From Actinoplanes xinjiangensis (GTDB lineage: Bacteria; Actinomycetota; Actinomycetes; Mycobacteriales; Micromonosporaceae), in assembly GCF_003148685.1 (NCBI RefSeq), contig NZ_QGGR01000014.1, positions 124,001 to 188,000 of the forward strand: a stretch of 64,000 nt of DNA, given 5' to 3'. Below, piece by piece: positions 33,194 through 41,084 of the stretch; the first letter of the stretch is position 1; each line of letters begins with the position of its first letter. The notes under the pieces were generated by a model, which had not been told where the DNA came from, did not search any database, and saw only the letters and a program-made list of their open reading frames with translations. The position numbers and the translations under genes were made by a program.

Positions 33194-33835
33194 ATGACCT
33201 CTCCCGACCCGAACACCCTCCCCCTGCTGGAGGCGTTGCACTCGACGCCGGCCCGCCGTTACCTGTCCACCGAGCCGATCGACGACGACGTGATCCGCGC
33301 GATCCTGGACGCCGCGATCCGTGGCCCGTCCGCGGGGAACGGCCAGTTCTGGGCCTGGATCGTGGTCCGTGATCCGGACACCAAGAAGCAGATCGCCGGC
33401 TGGTACCGGGAGGGCTGGGAGCGCCACTACGGCTCCCGCCGCGAGGAGATCCTCAACGCCCCGGACGGCGGCGCGATGAGCAGGCGCAGTTTCCTCGCCG
33501 CCGACCATCTGGCGAACCACCTCGAGGAGGCCCCGGTCTGGATCATCCCGGTCCTGCTGGGTGCCGCGAAGTCCACGAACCCGCGTCTCGGGTCGTCGAT
33601 CTACGGCGCGGTGCAGCACCTGATCCTCGCGGCCCGCGCGCACGGCCTCGGCGCGACCCTCACCACCCTGCACATCGGCCACGAGGCCGATGTCCGCACC
33701 CTGCTCGGCCTGCCCGAGGACGCCCTCACCATGGCGCTGATCCCTCTCGGTCACCCCAGTAAGGGCCGCTGGTCCGAGCCGAAACGCCGCCCTCTCGACG
33801 AGGTCGTCCACTTCGAGAAATTCAAGAACGCCTGA
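33194..33835 (+). CDS. Nitroreductase-family FMN oxidoreductase
   Basis: This is a 213-residue cytoplasmic protein. It has the FMN-binding start STPARRYLSTEPIDDDVIRAILDAAIRGPSAGN (split; the Arg-Arg/Arg-Tyr and PSAGN contacts are visible), the central SIYGAVQHLILAARAHGLGATL segment and MALIPLGHPSKGR near the C-terminus. These fit the NfsA/NfnB-like nitroreductase superfamily. Such enzymes use NAD(P)H to reduce nitroaromatics, quinones or flavin-like cofactors; the natural substrate is unknown. It stands alone between the HTH-citrate synthase and a shared terminator and probably has its own leaderless promoter. Confidence 0.88.
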   Translation: MTSPDPNTLPLLEALHSTPARRYLSTEPIDDDVIRAILDAAIRGPSAGNGQFWAWIVVRDPDTKKQIAGWYREGWERHYGSRREEILNAPDGGAMSRRSFLAADHLANHLEEAPVWIIPVLLGAAKSTNPRLGSSIYGAVQHLILAARAHGLGATLTTLHIGHEADVRTLLGLPEDALTMALIPLGHPSKGRWSEPKRRPLDEVVHFEKFKNA

Positions 33836-33856
33836 TCTGCTACGACCACCAGAGCG

Positions 33857-33884
33857 CCGTGGCCACCTCACGAGGTGACCACGG
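33857..33884. terminator. Shared terminator between nitroreductase and ABC exporter
   Basis: An imperfect hairpin (CCGTGG-C-CACCTC against GAGGTG-A-CCACGG) lies between two converging genes; one internal mismatch. Confidence 0.6.
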
Positions 33885-33913
33885 TGCCCGGCTCACACGG
33901 ACGAGCAGGTCGG

Positions 33914-35695
33914 TCAGCGGGCCAGGGCGGCGTAGCGGCCCTCGGCCTCGATCAGAGCCTCGTGGGTGCCGGACTCCAGGATGCGGCCGTGGTCGATGAC
34001 GGCGATCTGGTCGGCGTTGCGCACGGTGGACAGCCGGTGGGCGATGGTCACCGTGGTCCGGCCCCGCGACAGTTGGTCGAAGGCGCGCTGGACGGCCCGC
34101 TCGGTCTCGTTGTCGAGGGCACTCGTCGCCTCGTCGAGGACCAGGATGCGCGGGTCACGCAGCAGCGTACGGGCGATCGCGATGCGCTGTTTCTCGCCGC
34201 CGGAGAAGCGGTGCCCACGGGAGCCGACCATCGTGTCGTAGCCGTCGGGCAGGGCCGCGATCAGGTCGTGGATCTGGGCGGCGCGGGCGGCCCGCTCGAT
34301 CTCGGCGTCGGTCGCGTCCGGTTTCGCGTAGCGCAGGTTCTCCCTGATCGTGGTGTGCAACAGGTACGTCTCCTGGCTGACCACACCGACCATCGTGGCC
34401 AGGTCGTCGAGAGACAGGTCGCGCAGGTCGACACCGTCGATCGTCACCCGGCCCGACGTGGGGTCGTGGAGGCGGGCGATCAGGGCGGCGATCGTGCTCT
34501 TGCCGGAGCCGGTCTCGCCGACCAGTGCCAGTGACGTGCCCGCCGGGACGTCCAGACTGACGCCGGCGAGTGCGGCGGTGGGGCTCTCCCCGTACACGAA
34601 GGTCACGTCCTCGAACCTCAGGTGGCCCCGCACCCGGTCGAGGCGGACGGGCGCCGCCGGCTCCTCGATCTCGACCGGCAGGTCGAGGTATTCGAAGATG
34701 CGCTGGAACAGCGCCAGTGAGGCGGTCAGGGTGACCCCGACGTCGAGCAGGCTCATCAGCGGCCGGAACAGGCCCGCCTGCAGGCCCGTGAACGCGACGA
34801 GCGTGCCGATGCTCATCGTCCCGGCGGCGAACGGCAGGCCGGCGGCCAGGTAGATGGCGGCCGGAATGACCGCGAAGACGACGTTCATCGTGGCCATCCG
34901 CCAGCGACCGGCCAGCTCGGAACGCAGCTCCAGATCGATGAGACGCGCCGACGAGGCGGTGAACCGCTCGGTCAACTGACCGCCGGCGCCCATCGTCTTG
35001 GCCAGTTGGACGCCGCTGATCGACAGGCCCTCGTCGATGATCACGTTGAGGTCGGCGAGCTCACGCTGCCGCTGCGCGGTGATGGCCTGGCGCATCCGCG
35101 CGACCCGGCGGGTCCAGTAGATCGCCGGTGGCAGCGCGATCAGCGACACCAGCGTGAGCTGCCAGGACAGGGCGGTCATCGCGACCAGGGTGGCGATCAC
35201 CGTCGTCAGGTTGGCGGCGACGGACGTGGCGGTCGAGGTGACGACCTGCTGCATGCCGCCGATGTCGTTGGTGATCCGCGACTGCACCTCGCCGGTGCGC
35301 GTGCGGGTGAAGAAGCCGACGGACTGCCGTTGCAGGTGGGCGAAGACCTGGGTGCGCAGCCGGTGCATGACGCGCTGGCCGATCCTGGTGGAGATCCACG
35401 TCTGCACGACACCGAACGCGGACGTGGCCGCCGCGATGGCGATCATGCCGGCCACCAGCCAGGACAGCAGCCGCACGTCGGACTGCGGGAGAGCGACGTC
35501 GATGACCTCGCGCAACAGGAACGGCGAGCCCATCGAGACGACGGACGAGAGGACGATGACGGCCACGACGACGGCGAGCTGCCGACGGTGGCCGATGAAC
35601 AGTGCGCCTATGCGGCGCAGCGGAACGGCGCGGGCCTGCGCCTTCTCCGCGGGGGTCAGTGTGCGTGCCGCGCCGCGGCCTCTTCCATCTGCCAA
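33914..35695 (-). CDS. ABC exporter, fused membrane and ATPase domains
   Basis: This is a half-transporter of about 593 residues that works as a homodimer. Six helices occupy residues about 30-310, and the ATPase follows with Walker A GETGSGKST (about 383), signature FSGGEKQRIAIAR (about 485) and Walker B ILVLDEATSALD (about 507). The family is MsbA/LmrA-like, exporting lipids or drugs. The start is uncertain: TTG 35695 has a GGAAAGG site 7 nt upstream and is preferred; an in-frame TTG at 35740 is also open. A MarR regulator lies divergent, with a palindromic operator between the two genes, so efflux is likely induced by a ligand of that MarR. Confidence 0.92.
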   Translation of the reverse strand: MADGRGRGAARTLTPAEKAQARAVPLRRIGALFIGHRRQLAVVVAVIVLSSVVSMGSPFLLREVIDVALPQSDVRLLSWLVAGMIAIAAATSAFGVVQTWISTRIGQRVMHRLRTQVFAHLQRQSVGFFTRTRTGEVQSRITNDIGGMQQVVTSTATSVAANLTTVIATLVAMTALSWQLTLVSLIALPPAIYWTRRVARMRQAITAQRQRELADLNVIIDEGLSISGVQLAKTMGAGGQLTERFTASSARLIDLELRSELAGRWRMATMNVVFAVIPAAIYLAAGLPFAAGTMSIGTLVAFTGLQAGLFRPLMSLLDVGVTLTASLALFQRIFEYLDLPVEIEEPAAPVRLDRVRGHLRFEDVTFVYGESPTAALAGVSLDVPAGTSLALVGETGSGKSTIAALIARLHDPTSGRVTIDGVDLRDLSLDDLATMVGVVSQETYLLHTTIRENLRYAKPDATDAEIERAARAAQIHDLIAALPDGYDTMVGSRGHRFSGGEKQRIAIARTLLRDPRILVLDEATSALDNETERAVQRAFDQLSRGRTTVTIAHRLSTVRNADQIAVIDHGRILESGTHEALIEAEGRYAALAR

Positions 35696-35772
35696 GAACA
35701 AACCTTTCCGGTACGGACGAGGGGCCCCGTGATCGCGCAAGAGGCGGATCAGGAACCACCCGGGAACAACAC

Positions 35773-35785
35773 TGAGGTTACCTCA
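35773..35785. promoter_or_regulatory. MarR-type operator
   Basis: A perfect 13-bp palindrome TGAGGTTACCTCA lies between the divergent exporter and MarR genes; a half-site TGAGG follows at 35789. Confidence 0.6.
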
Positions 35786-35812
35786 TCATGAGGGAACAAC
35801 GGTAGCCCCTGC

Positions 35813-35818
35813 TAGATT
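35813..35818 (+). promoter_or_regulatory. -10 hexamer for leaderless marR
   Basis: TAGATT ends 7 nt before the GTG at 35826. It supports GTG 35826 over the TTG at 35817, which overlaps the hexamer. Confidence 0.5.
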
Positions 35819-35825
35819 GTTCCGC

Positions 35826-36239
35826 GTGGAGGAGGAGAACCTGCTGGAGGCGTTCTGGGCGGTGACCCGGCGGCTGCGCGTGCACACCCGGATCGCGCTG
35901 GAGCCGTGGCATGTGTCACCGTCGCAGTCACGTGCCCTCGGGGTGCTCTCCCGGCACGGCGAGATGCGGCTCAGCGCCCTCGCCGACCATCTGCACATCG
36001 CGCCGCGCTCCGCCACCGAGGTCATCGACGACCTGCAGAAACGCGGCCTCGCCGTCCGTAAGCCGGACCCGTCGGACCGCCGGGCCACCCTGGTCGCGCT
36101 GACCCCGGAGGGCGTGTCCACGATGCAGGCCATCAACGAGGCGCGGGCCGCCGAGGGCGAGCGCCTGTTCGCCGGCCTCGACCCGGCCGACCGCGCCGAT
36201 CTGACCCGCATACTGCGCCAGCTCCGCGACTCCCGCTGA
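35826..36239 (+). CDS. MarR-family regulator
   Basis: This is a 137-residue winged-helix regulator. It has SQSRALGVLSRHGEMRLSALADHL then the recognition helix PRSATEVIDDLQKRGLAVR and the wing DPSDRRATLVALTPEG, all standard MarR features. It probably represses both itself and the divergent ABC exporter through the palindrome at 35773-35785. The start GTG 35826 is chosen because a TAGATT -10 ends 7 nt before it. The last 38 bp of the gene, with the stop codon, are part of a 41-bp tandem duplication that continues past the stop. The ligand is unknown. Confidence 0.9.
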   Translation: MEEENLLEAFWAVTRRLRVHTRIALEPWHVSPSQSRALGVLSRHGEMRLSALADHLHIAPRSATEVIDDLQKRGLAVRKPDPSDRRATLVALTPEGVSTMQAINEARAAEGERLFAGLDPADRADLTRILRQLRDSR

Positions 36240-36282
36240 CCCCGACCCGCATCCTGCGCCAGCTCCGCGACTCCCGCTGACC
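36201..36282. repeat. 41-bp tandem duplication of the marR 3' end
   Basis: 36201-36241 (the last codons and stop of marR) is repeated at 36242-36282 with two mismatches. The second copy also carries the stop codon. The interval 36283-36408 shows nothing further. Confidence 0.9.
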
Positions 36283-36408
36283 CTGACCCGGCGACCCGCC
36301 GGGCGGCCCCGCCCGAGCGGACCCACCGCCGGATCACGTCCGAGCGAAGCCGCGGTTCGTCCTGCTCGCAGCGATACCGCCCGCCGGCAGGATCACCGAC
36401 CGAAGGGG

Positions 36409-37290
36409 TCAGCCGCCGGCACCGCGCCGACTCGCCGGGCGGGCCAGGGTGGACACGCAGCCGGCGGCTCCCGCGGCGCAGAACAGGGTCAGGTAGAGGC
36501 TGGCCGGGGCGATCAGCAGGCCGGTCACTTCCAGGATGCCGACGCCGGCGATCGCGGCCAGGAACCAGGCGAGGGCGACGCGGGCCACGTACCCGAGGGC
36601 GTCGCGGCCCGGGCCGGGGCGCCGCGGCGACGGCCGTCCGGGGTGGACGCGCAGCGACTCGGCGAACTCGTCGGCGGCCAGGGCCAGCGACGCGGCGTCG
36701 ATCGCGGTGCTCATCGCCTGGTCGAACCGTCGCAGCGCGGCCCGCGCGCCGGCGTGCCCGAAGTCGATCGCCAGAGCACGGCCGAGAGCCTCGCGGGCAC
36801 TCAGCGGCCGGCCGATCGCGAACAGCGCCATCCCGTACGTCACGTGCAGGTCGGCGTCGTAGCGGGCCATGTCGGCCACGCACCGCAGACCCTCGGCCGC
36901 GTCGGTGGGCAGACCGGCGGCGAGCTGCGCCTCGGCGAGCCGGTTGTGCAGGCGCGGGTTGCCGGGATCCTCCCGGCAGGCGGCCGCGGCGGCGGCGATC
37001 GCCTCGGCGTGGTCACCCAGCCGGGAACGCGCCCGGCTCAGCCAGAACAGCGACTCCACGCCGTACGGGTCGAGGTGCCACGCGGCCTGCGCCGCGAGCA
37101 GTGCCCCGGGCAGGTCGCCGAGGTCGAGGCGCGCCCGGGCCATCCGCTGCCAGGCACCGGCGTTCTCCGGTTCCCGCCCGACGAAGGGCGCGAGCAGCCG
37201 CTCGGCATTGCGGCCGCGACCACGGGCTAGCAGGGCGTCGGCCTCGGCAAGGAGGGCGTCGGCCGCGGAGGGAAGGGGCTCGGTTCGCAC
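36409..37290 (-). CDS. TPR protein with two C-terminal membrane helices
   Basis: This is a 293-residue protein. Residues about 1-190 contain about four tetratricopeptide-like repeats (for example PENAGAWQRMARARLDLGDLPGALL is split over residues 41-65; LHNRLAEAQLAAGLPTDAAEGL near 115). A Pro/Arg linker is followed by two hydrophobic helices (about 230-280) that anchor it in the membrane, with a short basic tail. The TPR part should face the cytoplasm and bind a partner. No catalytic motif is seen. The start is GTG 37290. It stands alone; partner unknown. Confidence 0.8.
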   Translation of the reverse strand: MRTEPLPSAADALLAEADALLARGRGRNAERLLAPFVGREPENAGAWQRMARARLDLGDLPGALLAAQAAWHLDPYGVESLFWLSRARSRLGDHAEAIAAAAAACREDPGNPRLHNRLAEAQLAAGLPTDAAEGLRCVADMARYDADLHVTYGMALFAIGRPLSAREALGRALAIDFGHAGARAALRRFDQAMSTAIDAASLALAADEFAESLRVHPGRPSPRRPGPGRDALGYVARVALAWFLAAIAGVGILEVTGLLIAPASLYLTLFCAAGAAGCVSTLARPASRRGAGG

Positions 37291-37406
37291 GCCGCCTTTG
37301 ATCGGCAGCCGACCGCGCGGGTGGCGGGACCCGCCCGGTGCACCTCCGTTGCAAAGCGGGCGGCGCAGGCGGCCCGGAGTCCGCGGCGGGGAACGCGTGC
37401 GGCGGG

Positions 37407-37892
37407 TCAGGTCTGGCGCAGCTCGTCGCGGTAGGAGGTGAGGGCGCCGATCATGCCGTGCAGGAACTTCTCGATGGTGTGCAGTTCGTCCACGCCGAAC
37501 TGGGCCATCACCGCGTCGGTGCGCGGGGCCAACGGGGTGAAGAACGCCATCGCGAGGGCCATGCCGGCGTCGGCGTAGCGCAGGTGCACGACACGGCGAT
37601 CGGCGCTCTCCCGGCTGCGCCGCAGGTGGCCGCCACGTTCCAGGCGGTCGATCAGGGCGGTCGTCGCGCCGGACGTCAGGCCGATCGCCTCACCCAGGCG
37701 ACCGGGGGTGAGCGGGTCGCCGCGGCGTTCGGCCTGCATGACGGCCAGCAGCGCGTGCATGTCGGTGTTGTGCAGACGGTGCTGGTGGGCGAAGGCGTGG
37801 CCGATGTGCTGCGCCTCGCCGCTGTACGTGTTCAGCAGGTCGACGAGCTCCCTGCGTAACCGCGCACGTTCCGCGGTCTCGGTTCCTTCCAC
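37407..37892 (-). CDS. MarR-family regulator of the MMPL transporter
   Basis: This is a 161-residue winged-helix protein: HRLHNTDMHALLAVMQ, PGRLGEAIGLTSGATTALIDRLERGGHLRR and the wing SADRRVVHLRY are standard for MarR. It is divergent from the MMPL gene and probably represses it through the duplicated sequence at 37945-37980. The start is not certain. GTG 37892 gives a normal family length, while the frame is open to an ATG at 37967, which would lie in the presumed operator. The ligand is unknown; MarR-MMPL pairs usually respond to hydrophobic toxic compounds. Confidence 0.85.
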   Translation of the reverse strand: MEGTETAERARLRRELVDLLNTYSGEAQHIGHAFAHQHRLHNTDMHALLAVMQAERRGDPLTPGRLGEAIGLTSGATTALIDRLERGGHLRRSRESADRRVVHLRYADAGMALAMAFFTPLAPRTDAVMAQFGVDELHTIEKFLHGMIGALTSYRDELRQT

Positions 37893-37944
37893 GCGGTAAG
37901 TGTTGCAGATCGGCTCACCGTGGTGAACAATCTCGATAGTAAAG

Positions 37945-37980
37945 ATTCTCAGTCTTGAAGAAATCATTCTCAGTCTTGAA
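37945..37980. promoter_or_regulatory. Direct-repeat operator at the marR/mmpL promoter
   Basis: ATTCTCAGTCTTGAA occurs at 37945-37959 and again at 37966-37980, a 21-bp period (two helical turns), in an AT-rich segment just upstream of the MMPL gene. Confidence 0.55.
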
Positions 37981-38004
37981 TAAATGCCTTAGGGGGCACC
38001 TGCG

Positions 38005-40074
38005 ATGAGAAGGGCATGGGCGACGCTCCTCCTGGCCCTGCTGCTCGGCGGACTCGTCTTCGGGTTCGCCGGGACCACCGAGACCGACAACGACCCGACC
38101 TCGTCGTTACCGTCCTCGGCCGAGTCGACCCGGGTCGCCGAGTTGCAGCGCAAGCTTCCGTCCGGACGCACCAATCCGGCACTGGTCGTGGTGGCCAAGG
38201 GCGGGCAGGCACTCACCGACGCCGACCTGGTCACGGTGACCGGCCTGGGCCGGCCGATCCTGTCCGACGACCGCAAGGCCGCCATCGTCACCGTGCCGCT
38301 GCCGGCCACCGGTGACGCGAACGCCACCAGCGACGCCGTCGCCGACCTGCGCGCGAAGGTCCGGGACGGCCTGCCGGACGGGGTGACCGCGCAGGTCACC
38401 GGCGGTGCCGGCTTCGGCGCCGACCTGTCCAACAGCTTCAGCGGGGCGAACACCAAGCTGCTGATCGTCACGGTGATCGTGGTGACGATCCTGCTGCTGG
38501 TGACCTACCGCAGCCCGATCCTCTGGATCGTGCCGCTGTTCGTCGTCGGTTTCGCCGACCAGCTCGCCGCCAAGGTCATCGCCCTGCTGTCGCAGCACAC
38601 CGACCTGGCCATCAACGGATCCACCGCGGGCATCGTCACGGTGCTGGTCTTCGGTGCCGGCACGGACTACGCGCTGCTGCTGATCTCCCGCTACCGGGAG
38701 GAGCTGCACCGGTACGAGAACCGGTTCGAGGCGATGGCCAAGGCACTGCGCGGGGCCGGCCCGGCCATCGCGGCCAGCGCCGGCACCGTCATCCTCGCCC
38801 TGCTCACCCTGCTGCTGGCCAGCCTCCGGAGCAACACGGCCCTCGGCATCTCGGCGGCGGCCGGTGTCGCCATCGCCGCGGTCTTCGCCCTCGCCGTACT
38901 GCCCGCCGCACTGCTGATCTGCGGCCGCGGGCTGTTCTGGCCGTTCATCCCCCGGGTCGGCGCGTCCGGAGCGGAGGACGGCAAGGGCTTCTGGGCCCGG
39001 GTCGGCCACGGTGTCGTACGCCGCCCGATCCTGGTCACCGCGGCGTCGATGGCCGTCCTCGGTCTGCTCGCCCTCGGCGGTCTCGGCTCCAAGGTCGGCC
39101 TGTCGCAGACCGAGCAGTTCCGGGTCGAGGCCGAGTCGGTGCAGGGCCTGGAGACGCTGAGCAGATACTTCCCGGCCGGCGCCGCGGGGCCCGCGGTGAT
39201 CCTGACCGAGCCCGCCAAGGCCGGACAGGTCCTCGCCACCGTGTCCGCCACCGAGGGCGTCGCCCAGGCCCGGGTCGCCGAGCAGAACGCCGACCAGGTC
39301 AGCATCAGCGCCGTCCTCACGGCGGCACCGGACACCGCCGAGGCGTTCGGCACCATCCGTGCGCTGCGCGACGGCCTGGACGGTGAAGCCCTGGTCGGAG
39401 GCTCGGTCGCGACCGCCCTCGACACCCGCGACGCCGCCCGCCACGACCTGACGGTGATCGTTCCGGTGATCCTGGCGGTGGTGTTCCTGGTCCTGGTCGC
39501 CCTGCTACGTGCCGTGGTCGCACCGATCCTGCTGATGATCACGGTGGTCGTCAGTTTCCTGGCCTCGCTCGGTGCCGGGTCGTGGCTGTTCCGCAATGTG
39601 CTCGACTATCCGGCCCTGGACAACTCGGTGCCGCTGTTCTCGTTCCTGTTCCTGGTCGCGCTCGGTGTCGACTACAACATCTTCCTGGTCACCCGGGCCA
39701 AGGAGGAGGCGGCGACCCGCGGCACCAAGGACGGCATGGTGCACGCCCTGGCGGTCACCGGTGCCGTCATCACCAGCGCGGGCATCCTGCTCGCGGCGGT
39801 TTTCGCGGTCCTCGGTGTGCTGCCGGTGGTCACCCTCACCCAGATCGGGATCATCGTCGGCATCGGGGTGCTCCTGGACACGCTGCTCGTGCGTACCGTC
39901 CTGGTCCCGGCACTGGCGACGCTCACCGGCGACCGCTTCTGGTGGCCGGGCCGCCCGCAGGCGACCGCCGGATCCGCCGGAGGCGAGGAGCCGCCGGCGC
40001 GGTCGCCGACCGATTGGCAGGCGGTCGACCGCACCCAGGTCGCCGAGTCCGCCGGCGACCCCCACAACAGGTAG
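38005..40074 (+). CDS. MMPL-family (RND-like) transporter
   Basis: This is a 689-residue inner-membrane transporter with two repeats of one helix, a large extracytoplasmic loop and five helices. The first repeat has the proton-relay region FGAGTDYALLLISRYREEL (about 210-228); the second has FLFLVALGVDYNIFLVTRAKEE (about 547-568). These Asp-Tyr pairs are typical of actinobacterial MMPL proteins such as YdfJ and ActII-3. The likely role is export of lipids, antibiotics or other hydrophobic compounds. The start ATG 38005 has an AGGGGG site. It is controlled by the divergent MarR. Its 3' end abuts the truncated ssuD gene on the other strand. Confidence 0.93.
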   Translation: MRRAWATLLLALLLGGLVFGFAGTTETDNDPTSSLPSSAESTRVAELQRKLPSGRTNPALVVVAKGGQALTDADLVTVTGLGRPILSDDRKAAIVTVPLPATGDANATSDAVADLRAKVRDGLPDGVTAQVTGGAGFGADLSNSFSGANTKLLIVTVIVVTILLLVTYRSPILWIVPLFVVGFADQLAAKVIALLSQHTDLAINGSTAGIVTVLVFGAGTDYALLLISRYREELHRYENRFEAMAKALRGAGPAIAASAGTVILALLTLLLASLRSNTALGISAAAGVAIAAVFALAVLPAALLICGRGLFWPFIPRVGASGAEDGKGFWARVGHGVVRRPILVTAASMAVLGLLALGGLGSKVGLSQTEQFRVEAESVQGLETLSRYFPAGAAGPAVILTEPAKAGQVLATVSATEGVAQARVAEQNADQVSISAVLTAAPDTAEAFGTIRALRDGLDGEALVGGSVATALDTRDAARHDLTVIVPVILAVVFLVLVALLRAVVAPILLMITVVVSFLASLGAGSWLFRNVLDYPALDNSVPLFSFLFLVALGVDYNIFLVTRAKEEAATRGTKDGMVHALAVTGAVITSAGILLAAVFAVLGVLPVVTLTQIGIIVGIGVLLDTLLVRTVLVPALATLTGDRFWWPGRPQATAGSAGGEEPPARSPTDWQAVDRTQVAESAGDPHNR

Positions 40075-41035
40075 ACGGAGATGCCGGGTGGCCCCGAAGG
40101 TCGCCCGGCAGCACCGTGTTCAGCGGGGTGTGGCTGCCGACCAGGGCGGTACCGGCGCCGCCGCGAACCAGGCCCACCCCGGCCCTCAGGTTCGGCGCGA
40201 CGACCAGGCCGTCACGGTCGCCGCCGTGCAGTTCGCGCATCCGCTGCTGGCCGACCGACTCGCTGCGCCGCAGGCCCTGCTGGACGGCCTCGATGTCGGC
40301 CGGGGACACGTTGCGCAGCAGTCGTTCGGCCTCGGCCCAGGCGGCTTCGGCGGTGTCCCGGGTGATCACGTGCAGGCGGATGCCGAACCGCATCGCCGGG
40401 TTCAGCGAGCGGATCCAGGCCAGCTTCCCGGCCACCTGGGCGGGCGGCTCGCCCCAGGTCAGGTAGACGTCGGCGTGCTCGGCGGCGACCGGGCCGGCGG
40501 CTTTCGACGAGCCACCGAAGTAGATCGCCGGCCGCTGTGAGGGGACGCGGGCCAGGCGCGCCTCCTCGACGGTGACGAACGACCCGTCGTACGAGATGGT
40601 CTCTCCGCGCAGCAGGCCGTTGACCACGGTGAGAAATTCGCCGGTCCGCGCGTAGCGCGCGTCCTTGTCCAGGAAGTCGCCGAACTGGCGCTGCTCCCGC
40701 GACTCGCCGCCGGTGACCACGTTGAGCAGCAGCCGGTTGCCGGACAGGCGCTGGAACGTCGACGCCATCTGTGCGGCGAGCGTCGGCGAGATCAGGCCCG
40801 GCCGGAATGCGACCAGGAACTTCAGCCGCTCGGTGACCTCGGTCAGCATCGCCGTGGACAGCCAGGCGTCCTCGCACCACGCGCCGGTCGGGGTGAGCGC
40901 GCCGACGAAACCGAGCTGCTCGGCACTGCGGGCGATCTGGCCGAGGTACTTGGTGGTCAGCGGGCGCATACTCTCGGCGGTGCCGACGATGTCGCGGCTG
41001 TCGCCGTTGGTGGGCAGGAACCAGTGGAAATCCAT
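39923..41035 (-). pseudogene. ssuD: 3'-truncated alkanesulfonate monooxygenase
   Basis: The first 300 or so codons match FMNH2-dependent alkanesulfonate monooxygenase SsuD: MDFHWFLPTNGDSRDI, LTPTGAWCEDAWL, LLNVVTGGESREQRQFGDFL, IYFGGSSKAAGPVAAEHADVYL and AGVGLVRGGAGTALVG. After TALVG (near base 40130) the expected C-terminus, roughly 60-70 residues ending in the HLEEAY-type helix, is missing. The frame instead runs on through a Pro/Arg/Cys-rich tail that overlaps the MMPL gene by about 150 bp on the opposite strand. This looks like a deletion that fused the two 3' ends. The enzyme is probably non-functional. It is divergent from a sulfite-oxidase-like gene, which would remove the sulfite SsuD releases. 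Confidence 0.75.
40082..40110 (+). terminator. Terminator of the MMPL gene
   Basis: A 12-bp stem with two G-T pairs and a 5-nt loop (40082-40093 with 40099-40110) starts 8 bp after the MMPL stop codon. It lies within the region where ssuD homology is already lost. Confidence 0.65.
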
Positions 41036-41054
41036 GGCCCCAAGACTATCCAGT

Positions 41055-41076
41055 TATCCTACTCAATCGATAGGAT
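41055..41076. promoter_or_regulatory. Dyad in the ssuD/sulfite oxidase intergenic region
   Basis: An inverted repeat ATCCTA-N9-TAGGAT (41056-41061 and 41071-41076) lies between the divergent genes. TAGGAT ends 8 nt before the ATG at 41085 and could be a leaderless -10. Confidence 0.45.
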
Positions 41077-41084
41077 CCCTGGGT

